Assembly (NCBI RefSeq): GCF_010093535.1
Contig: NW_022985215.1
Coordinates: 124,001-188,000 of the forward strand
Direction: 5' to 3'
Length of the DNA: 64,000 bases
Source: Lindgomyces ingoldianus
Taxonomy: Eukaryota; Ascomycota; Dothideomycetes; Pleosporales; Lindgomycetaceae
This document shows positions 56,838 to 64,000 of this stretch, in pieces. The stretch's first letter is position 1. The number at the start of each line of letters is the position of its first letter. The notes under the pieces were generated by a model. It was not told the DNA's origin and searched no databases. It worked only from the letters and a program-made list of their open reading frames with translations. Both the position numbers and the translations under genes were made by a program.

Positions 56838-57834
56838 CAGCAAAGAACAGCCCTGACTCAGTTGCTGCCACAGTACGCCGCCGCTCCTTGAGCAGCTATC
56901 CTCACCGTGTTCACACTGCACTTGTCTGTCTGCGAACCGCCCCTCTGATGTAGGCGAGCCGGCGCGTGGGCTGTGAGGCTGAGGCGCGCTGTGATCGCCA
57001 ACGTTAGAGGCATTGTAAGATTCGCAAGGATGGTGGACGGAGTATTAGTCTAAGCGTAGGCAAAGGCGAAGCGGTGGGCGAGCGACAGTCCACGGTTGAG
57101 AGTCTCGTATTTAGCGCGGCTCAAAGGGAGGATTTGGGGTGACTTAGCAGAGTAGGATTCAAAGGCTAAGGGCAATAGGTTAAAAGGATTTGGCAGGGGG
57201 GGCAGGCTCTTTATATATCCTTATCTTTTCACCTTCACTTCAGTGGTGATAGTACTCAAACTACTTAAAAACTGCCTCACAGTTGTGAAAATAGGCGTTA
57301 CAGGACTTATTAAAGAGTGAGTTAAGCTTTTAGCGTCTATTAAAGTGCTTTTAACCTTTTTAGTCGCTAAAAAGGGTGAAATCACGTAGAATATAACGTA
57401 TGTGAGCAGATTTTTGTCGTCATGTGGCCTGATTTGACGACGAACAAGCTAGGCAACAACAGTATAAAGAGGGATTAGAGGGATTAACTGCAGTGAACGT
57501 ATATTGCACGTGACTATCAATCAAATAGGATGTTAACCTCCTAGTGCCTAGTTCTTTTTAACACTTTAAAAGAACTTTAATTAAAGCTTATACAAATCTA
57601 ACAAGATATAATTGTCCATCCCTGCGTAACGGAAATCCCGCCGTGGCGGAACGCTAGCAGCACTTTCTATCATAACAACACTAAAAACAACCACACGGTT
57701 TAGATAATCTTAGAATAAACACCTACGCATCTTAGCGTCTTATATACTAAGTATCTTAATTGTAAAATTCTTGCTGGCTTAGGGTGGATTAAGCGGTAAG
57801 GAAACGAGTTGAGGGACGTTTCAGGCACGTCGGA
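56838..57834. other. Spacer, no gene
   Basis: Normal composition, short frames only. A word CCCTGCGTAACGG(A) at 57621-57635, preceded by TTAAAAGAACTTTA, recurs in similar context near 61715-61795 and may mark ends of an unknown element. Confidence 0.4.
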
Positions 57835-57988
57835 TGACCTTTAGTAGACTGCAACAGCTACCTCTGGTTCGTACAGTTAAAGATCTCCCTGCCTAAGGTA
57901 GGTACAGTGACCTTTAGCAGACTGCAATAGCTGCCTCTAGTTTGTACAATCAAGATTTTTAATCTTCCTACCTAAGGTTAGGTGCGAT
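57835..57988. repeat. 73-bp tandem repeat, two units, interrupted by hAT
   Basis: Units start TGACCTTTAG(T/C)AGACTGCAA at 57835 and 57908. A degenerate third piece (ACAGAGACCTATTAGGCAAC) follows the hAT element at 61335, so the array was split by the insertion. Confidence 0.75.
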
Positions 57989-60900
57989 TAGAGTTGGCAA
58001 CAATTAAGTTAATTAAGTTAGAGTGAATTGCTTAATTAATTAACAGATCTAGCACATTTTAATTAACTTAATTAACTTAATTAATAGATTAAGTAGTAAA
58101 TTAACTGCTGTATATCTTATAGATAGTCTTTAGGTCTTTAAAAAAGATAGCGTTACTATGTAGACTTTTTACTAACTTTATAAGCTTTAAGCTAAGGCGC
58201 TTCTAACTATGTAGGCTTTATAGGGCAGAGAGAAGGTCTGCCTTTATGCAGAGACACCTTGTCTCTAGTAAATTACCTAGCTTAAAGAAGGTCCTCTTAT
58301 AATTAGTAGCTACTATAAAGATGCTAAAAATTATAAGAGTAAAGCATAATAAAATAAGGTACTTACTAGCCTTTTTTATCTAGTATAAAATTAAGTTGTG
58401 TGTAAATAAAAACTTTTTTAGTATAAGTAACTTAATTATTTAGCGCTGTCAGATATGCGCACCTACGGTCAAGACAGGAGGAACGCTTGACGAAAGCTGC
58501 TACATAGTACAAGCAATAAGCTCGAACAGTATGTTGCAGCAAATTGCAGCATTTTGCAGCATTTTGCAGCATTTTACAGCATGTTGCAGCAAATTGCAGC
58601 ACTTTGCAGCAAATTGCAGTATGTTGCAAGCTGGTCGCGCATAGGGCAAGTGCGCGAGGGACTCGGATCGGCAAAACAAAAAGCCGAGCAACACGAGTAG
58701 AGCAGAAAAAGGATTGATAAATCAACACCATCAATAAAATCAATTAATCATCCCATACATCATATCCAAACCCATCATTCATCTTAGGAAGCCTAGAAAC
58801 AGTGCTTTAATCTAACAAGCGCTTAAACTTATTATAGTAATAAGTTAAGTAGGTGTTATTACTTTATAAAGTAGCTCTTATAAAATCTAACTAGCTCTTA
58901 GCTAGCCCTATATATGCCTTCTTTAGTAGAGGCTTTAGAGTACTAATAAAAAAGGCAGCGTCTTTAAACTTTACTTATAAGTGTTAAAAGCTAAGGTAGC
59001 AGTTATCTAGCTAGGTTTTATATATATAAAGTTTTTTATAAAGCTTCTTATTATAATTAAGAGGCACTACTTACACTTTATTTATGTAACTTTTTATGTG
59101 TAGGTAAAGACAGTAGGCAGTGTAATAAGCTAAAGTGTCTTTTAACTTATATATATAATTAATAATCTTAATATAAGCTATATTATAAGTAGCTTAAATA
59201 TAGTCCTTTTAAAGTGTTAACATTGTTAAAGTTAATATTATTATACTAAAAGAGCATTTTATTAAGAGTAGTTGTAAGCTAATTAAGCGTAGGGAGCACC
59301 TTTTAGATAGCGCCTAACGTGCTAGCTACGCCTCTGCTCTTTATACAGGTAGTAGCCTTTTTAAAGGGCTATAAGATTTTTTAGTACTCTATAATTATTA
59401 CTTAATTATTAGTAAAGAAGCTATCTTCTTTAATAAACTAGCGCTTCTTAAGATTACTAAGTTAAAAGTGTTAATAAAAGCTTTAGTAATAATATTTAAT
59501 AAGCTTATAGCTAATATACTTATTAAAAGGCATGTAAAGCTTAAGCGTGCGCGTAAAATAGTTATAATAAAAGTTTTACTTTATCTTTACTAGTTTAATA
59601 ATCTTTAGTGTTTTAACCTTATAATCTAGCTTTAATTAAGTGTTGTAGGTTATCTAGCACTATTTAAGAAGCTAGTAGGCTTATAGTGTATAAATAAAGG
59701 TAATAACATTAATTAAGACACCTAAAGGGCTAGCCTTACGCTACTTATTAAGAAACACATTCTTCTTTTTAAGATGCTTCTCTGTGTTCTTAAACACCTT
59801 ATAATCTTTACTAAATATAATTTATTAAGTAGTAAAGTTAATTATATAGTAAGTGTAACATAGTTATTAATAGTAAAAGTTAAAGTTATATTTAATAGCT
59901 AGGGCGTTAATTATAAAGTTATTATTAGTAGTGTTATTAAAGATAAAGTAACCTAAGTTATAAGCAAAGATTTTAAAGCTCTTAAGTATAGTATTAACAA
60001 CAGTAGTAATATTAACACCTATATACTAGCTTATTAATAAAGGTAAGCTAAGTATATAATTACAAGGCGCGCTATTATAATTAAGGTAGTGTATATAAAT
60101 TTTTATAAGCGCTTACTTACTACTTGTTAACATCTATTTATTAAAGAAAATATATATAGCTAATTATATGTTATAAAAAGAATTAATAATAGTAGGCATA
60201 TATAACTTATACTGTATAATTATATAAGCTTATAGGGTGTTGTAGGACCTTTATAGCTCTACCTTAGCTAATAAGTTTGCTTACTATAAGATAGCTTAAA
60301 AAGCAGCGCCTTTAATTATAAAAAGCACCTAGTTATTAGCTACTACCTAGTTAAGCACTAATTATAAGAAGTTTATATGTAAAAAGCTTTCTATAATAAA
60401 GTTAGTAACACCCTAGAATACTCTAAGGCCTTTATAGTAGAAGTAGGTAAGTAAAGAGAATTACTAAGAAGAAGTTGTAACGTAAAAAGTAGCTTTTAGG
60501 CTATTCTTATTAACACTATAGCTAGCCTTATGCTTAGTAAGATAGCGTGTAATTAACATAGTTAATAAATTAGCTTAATAAAACTTATTAAAGTGCTTAT
60601 AATAGTAGTAATAGTAGTAGAGCTAGTATAAGCGTTATTGCTTATAGTGCTAGAGGTAATACCTATACTACTAAACTTAGCTCTTTTAACTGCGCTTTGC
60701 TGTGTAAGCTAGCTTATAATAATTAAGTAAACACATCTATTTAATGCTTTTATACATGTTATTATTATTATTGTTAATATTAGTAGTAAAGGGGGTGCCT
60801 TTTATAAAGCTTTTATTAGTGTTAAGCTCTAATAGCGTGTTAGTAGCTAAATTAGTAGAGCTATTTTTAAAAGTAATTTATAAAGCTGCGCTTTTAAGCT

Positions 60901-61326
60901 ACTAGGTCTAGACTTTTATAAAGTTACTATTTATACTTTCTAAATAATTAGGTAACGCTATATTAATAAAGAGGGGCGTTAGTAGAGTAAGAGAGGTAGT
61001 AAAGGCAGGTAAGTTAGTAGGCAGTAGAAGTTAAAAAATTTTAGATATATAGTGCTAAGCTTAGTTAAGTAACTATTATAACTCTAAAGTTTCTTAAAGC
61101 TAAGCTGCTTTATACTATATTTACTACTCCTGCACACTAAAGGATCCTGTATCCCCTAGTAAACCTAAGATCCTAGGGATTTAAGTCTGTTAATTAAGTT
61201 AATTAAGCAGGTGTAATTTACTTAATTAACTTAGTAAATTTTGCCTAGCTAATTAACTTAATTAACAGCTATTAATTAGGTTAATTAAGTTAAGTTATTA
61301 AGTTAACTTAATTGTTGCCAACTCTA
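57989..61326. mobile_element. hAT transposon, 3.3 kb, RIPed, 8-bp TSD
   Basis: The ends TAGAGTTGGCAACAATTAAG and the matching inverse (...TTAATTGTTGCCAACTCTA) are followed inward by TTAATTAA-rich subterminal repeats. GGTGCGAT is duplicated at 57981-57988 and 61327-61334. The size suits an autonomous hAT element, but the interior (58820-61080) is so TA-rich that no transposase motif could be read. A solo Copia LTR is nested at 58447. Confidence 0.88.
58447..58817 (+). mobile_element. Solo LTR, Copia family A, inside the hAT element
   Basis: 371 bp, starting TGTCAGATATGCGCACC and ending TAATCTAACA, with target duplication AGCGC at 58442-58446 and 58818-58822. Same family as 6598-6917 but with a longer run of the TTGCAGCA(A/T)(A/T)T units. 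It is nearly free of RIP, unlike the surrounding hAT DNA, so it inserted later. Confidence 0.92.
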
Positions 61327-61334
61327 GGTGCGAT

Positions 61335-62737
61335 ACAGAGACCTATTAGGCAACAATAGGTGCGGCTCTGTCTTCACTCTTGCTAATTTGCAGTTAACGG
61401 GTAAGTCTACAACAACCTACTCTAGTCAACCACTAATTAGTGTTGAATGGGCTATCTCCCTTGCATCAAGACGGGATAGCTGGTGTGACTGGTCTGGAAG
61501 GTACTTGCGTACGAAGGGGTATTCAATTGATTGTTCTTCTTGTTAGTCTCTATCTACGTAAGAAGAGGAGATATAGGATTCCTAACTGTCGCACCTTGTG
61601 CGCAGTCCTGTTTCATGTTGGTTGAGCCTCGGCCGCTCTAGCTGCACTATGCGGCCTTAGCGTTAACTTATCAGTCAACTATCAGACGTCTAAGTGCCTT
61701 GTACAGACAATAACTTTTAAAGTTAAAAGAACCTTTATTTAGAAGCTAGTTTTATTAAAGTTATAAATATTTTTAAGGTGCCTCCCTGCGTAACGAGACA
61801 CCCTGTGTGCCGAGACAAATGAGGGGTACTTTAACTTTCAGCAGCTGGAAAGCCTATGCGCACAGCGAATATTGCTATCATTCTACAAAAATAATCTGCT
61901 GTAGCTAATTCTAAATGTTTCTGTTCTACTTTGCCTAAAAATTACGTCTGTGTTGTTGCTTCCGCGCCTAATCTGTACAGCGCCTTGTGTTGTGGCATAA
62001 CAGACTTCCCTCCTTACAGCGCTAACCTTAAGCCTTTTTTGCTCTAAGATTGGGTAGAGTAACCTAATCCTACTCTTACAACCTCCCTTAAATATTAGGA
62101 AGTCATTATCAGCACTATGCGCGCTGCGAGGCGCGATTTTATGCGGGGCTGCCCTATTAATTAGTACTTCTATTGGAAGCGAACTACTGATCCTGGCTAA
62201 TGCGAGATGACCCCGCATGTCTTATCTCATGCACTAGTAGGGTATTTTATTGTATAATATGTACAATATGTGGCTGTGCAAGTTGCATAAGCGTTTAGAT
62301 TATCCTTAAATCTGACTTAAGATTAGGAGCAGTGATATGACATAGCCTAGTGCTTGTTTAGTTAGGTAACGCGCTTCTTAGTTAGCGTTAGCGATCCCAC
62401 ACACTTCGAGATGCAGTCCAACGCACAGCGATACCTACTTTGTGATGTAGAGCCATACCATCGCGCCGCCCACTGAGTGCCGAGATCCGCCGTTGTCCCT
62501 TCCGCTGACTGATGGAACAATCTGATCGAGCCCACCACGCCGTCATGCTTCTCGAGTCTACCGGCGCGCTGATTCCTAGACTAAGCCGCAGCGAGCTCTA
62601 GTCTCAGCTCGTTAAAGGGGAACACAATGTGATAGGAAGGATACAAGCTAAGATAGAGCGCGGCTGGCCTAGGAGTTGAAGCCTGCGCTTTGTTAAGTGG
62701 GTTCATTAGGTGATACAGCTATCGTACGCAGCGTGGC
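61335..62737. other. Mixed-composition spacer, no supported gene
   Basis: Several ORFs of 60-111 codons. The longest (62218-61883, minus) is Arg-rich without family features. 62390-62700 is GC-normal and ORF-poor. A possible unannotated relic, but nothing I can name. Confidence 0.35.
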
Positions 62738-63880
62738 CAACAGTACGTAGTACGTTACGTTTAAGCTTTTTTCTGCTAGTAACTTCTTAATTTAGTAGTA
62801 CTTTTATACGTAAGTAGTAAATTAATTAGTAAGTACATAACATAACAGTAACTTCTTAAAATCCTTATACTTTTATACTTTTTATAAGAAGTTTTATTAG
62901 TCTAGGTAAAAATTATTCTAAAAGAAGCTTTTTAGCTTAGATAAAGTCTCTTAGAGTAGTTAATTTACTCTCTACAGCCTTATAACATAACTAGTTTTTT
63001 TAGAGCTGCAGAGCCTTAATTATACAACCTGCTAAGTAGTTTCTATTAATTATAACTATTCTTTTGCTTTTAAAGAAGGCTCTCTTATAGTTGTAGCTTA
63101 TTAAGGGTACATAAAGAAAATTAAGAGTAATTTTAAAAAGTGTAAAGTAGAAGTAACAACTAACTTTAAGCTACTAAGTAAGAGGTAATTAGAACAGTAG
63201 AGATTTTTTTTTAGCTATAAAAAAGTCTTTAATGTAGCTGTTATAGTATTATTAAAGCTTTATTATTTTTTACTATTTTTTATATAACTTTAAGCTTATA
63301 AGAAGGCTTATGTGAACAGAGAGAGTTTGCTTATAGCCCTTATTATAATATGTCGCAACTGCTAATTAGGGAGCAATAAGGAGCAAGTCTATTAACTATA
63401 AGAGGCTTATAGGGAGCCTGCCTATGTAGTGGGAGCTCCGGCGCTAAGTGTCTCAGGCTGCTCGTCCGAAACACAGGTGCGACACCAGGACCATGTGCTC
63501 TCTTACACAACATAATACTTACTACTAAGAAGCTTACGCTAGTAAAGTTAAAAAAGTAATTTTATTACTTTTTATTTTTTTATTAATATAGTTTTAAAAA
63601 ACTGCTTTTATTAAAGCCTTAGCTTACTTATGCTACGCTAAGTGCCTATACTAGTAGTCTTTAAACTAAATAAGTTATAATTAGAGGTTAAAAATAGTTA
63701 TAATAGCGCAGTATAATATAAGCAAACCTATAATAATCTTCTTTTAGCATAAAGTTAGCTTTTAGATTCTAAACATAACACTATTTTTAAAGTAGTAATT
63801 ATTACTTTTACTCTTAAGCTTCTTCTTTATCTTTGTAAGCTTTGTATATAGGTGCTAAAAGTTAACTATAGTTATTTAAA
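62738..63880. mobile_element. Third hAT copy, RIPed, right end not resolved
   Basis: The left end CAGCGTGGCCAACAGTACGT resembles the terminal repeat at 54681. The interior near 63070-63200 aligns with 55270-55400 (GAAGGCTCTCT, ...AAATTAAG(G/A)G(C/T)GATTTTAAA(G/A)AG). A solo LTR interrupts it at 63351. The right end is not visible. Confidence 0.65.
63351..63512 (-). mobile_element. Solo LTR, family C, inverted
   Basis: 162 bp, reverse complement of the LARD LTR at 40716 (starts TGTCGCAACTGCTAATTAGG here and ends TTACACAACA). Perfect target duplication TAATA at 63346-63350 and 63513-63517. Confidence 0.92.
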
Positions 63881-64000
63881 TACAGCTGTACTTACTGTTA
63901 GCAGCTACTGTCTGCTAGTTATTAATAGCTATAAAAGCTATAACTTACTTAATTTCTAGTAATACTATAAAGATAATAAGATTATTACTATCTACATGCT
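63880..64000 (+). mobile_element. Fragment of a Fot1/pogo-type transposase, runs off the right edge
   Basis: The sequence from GCAGCTACTGTCTGCTAGTT (63901) to the end matches 23566-23690 of the full copy and encodes the catalytic-core piece SSYCLLVINSYKSYN with RIP-type changes. The 5' boundary is about 63880; no terminal repeat precedes it. Confidence 0.75.

Noticed and set aside
61883..62218. 111-codon minus ORF
   Set aside because: Arg-rich with no family pattern, in a mixed-composition spacer next to repeats; no splice or start support.
1..64000. Starship-type giant transposon
   Set aside because: No DUF3435 tyrosine-recombinase captain gene was seen in any frame, and no long terminal signature; cargo-like genes alone are not enough.
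1..64000. CRISPR arrays, bacterial operons, riboswitches
   Set aside because: Introns, RIP and fungal families show a eukaryotic genome; the tandem repeats found have no unique spacers of constant length.
1..64000. tRNA or rRNA genes
   Set aside because: Only isolated B-box-like words (for example inside the TRIMs and near 40270) were found; none folds into a full cloverleaf by eye.

Overview
The window reads as a piece of a filamentous ascomycete (Pezizomycotina) genome. Three things point there. The protein-coding genes carry many short introns (about 45-90 nt, GT..AG, with branch sites of the TGCTAAC/CTGAC type). The protein families are typical fungal accessory families. Long stretches are extremely TA-rich, and transposon frames in them are broken mainly by TAA/TAG codons where Gln or Trp is expected, which is the mark of repeat-induced point mutation (RIP; C to T and G to A). 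No housekeeping gene was recognised, so this looks like an accessory, transposon-laden compartment made of GC-normal islands in RIP-made AT deserts.

Layout. 1-4.8 kb: a gene island with a partial unknown gene with a poly-Asp tract (minus), a ten-exon Hsp70/actin-fold ATPase (minus) and, divergently, a three-exon P-loop GTPase with a C-terminal coiled coil and membrane anchor (plus). 5.2-9.3 kb: a MITE and the 5' part of a RIP-degraded Ty1/Copia element. 9.3-17.4 kb: a second gene island with a small spliced membrane protein, a conserved fungal protein whose 3' end has been joined to a TPR-repeat (NLR-type) relic, a single-pass membrane protein and a DUF6914-like gene. 17.7-38.2 kb: an AT desert with a fold-back derivative of a Fot1/pogo transposon, a miniature LTR element (TRIM) inside it, a full-length Fot1-like copy, a complete Ty1/Copia element with matching target-site duplications and about 6 kb of unclassified RIPed DNA. 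38.9-39.8 kb: an aminoglycoside-phosphotransferase-fold kinase gene. 40.7-47.5 kb: a non-autonomous LTR element, a second full Fot1-like copy and a second TRIM. 48.1-50.9 kb: a 1.5-kb tandem duplication of a putative PD-(D/E)XK-nuclease-like gene, one copy intact and one killed by RIP-type mutations. 50.9-53.4 kb: an 810-bp inverted-repeat element and the 3' end of a Tad1-like LINE. 54.3-56.8 kb: a fungal gene cut in two by a 1.19-kb hAT element with a perfect 8-bp TSD, itself carrying a solo LTR. 58.0-64.0 kb: a 3.3-kb hAT element with a nested solo Copia LTR, a third hAT copy with a nested solo LTR and a Fot1 fragment.

How the parts fit. The genes do not form a recognisable metabolic pathway. 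Hsp70-like ATPases, P-loop GTPases, TPR proteins and lineage-specific nuclease-like proteins are families that recur in fungal non-self recognition and stress repertoires, so a fast-evolving recognition or defence island is a fair hypothesis but not shown. The transposon history is the clearest story. At least nine insertions can be ordered by nesting, and seven have matching target-site duplications readable by eye. Gene models with introns were built by hand from frame, splice signals and family motifs. The Hsp70-like (580 codons with stop) and GTPase (363 codons with stop) models close exactly in frame.
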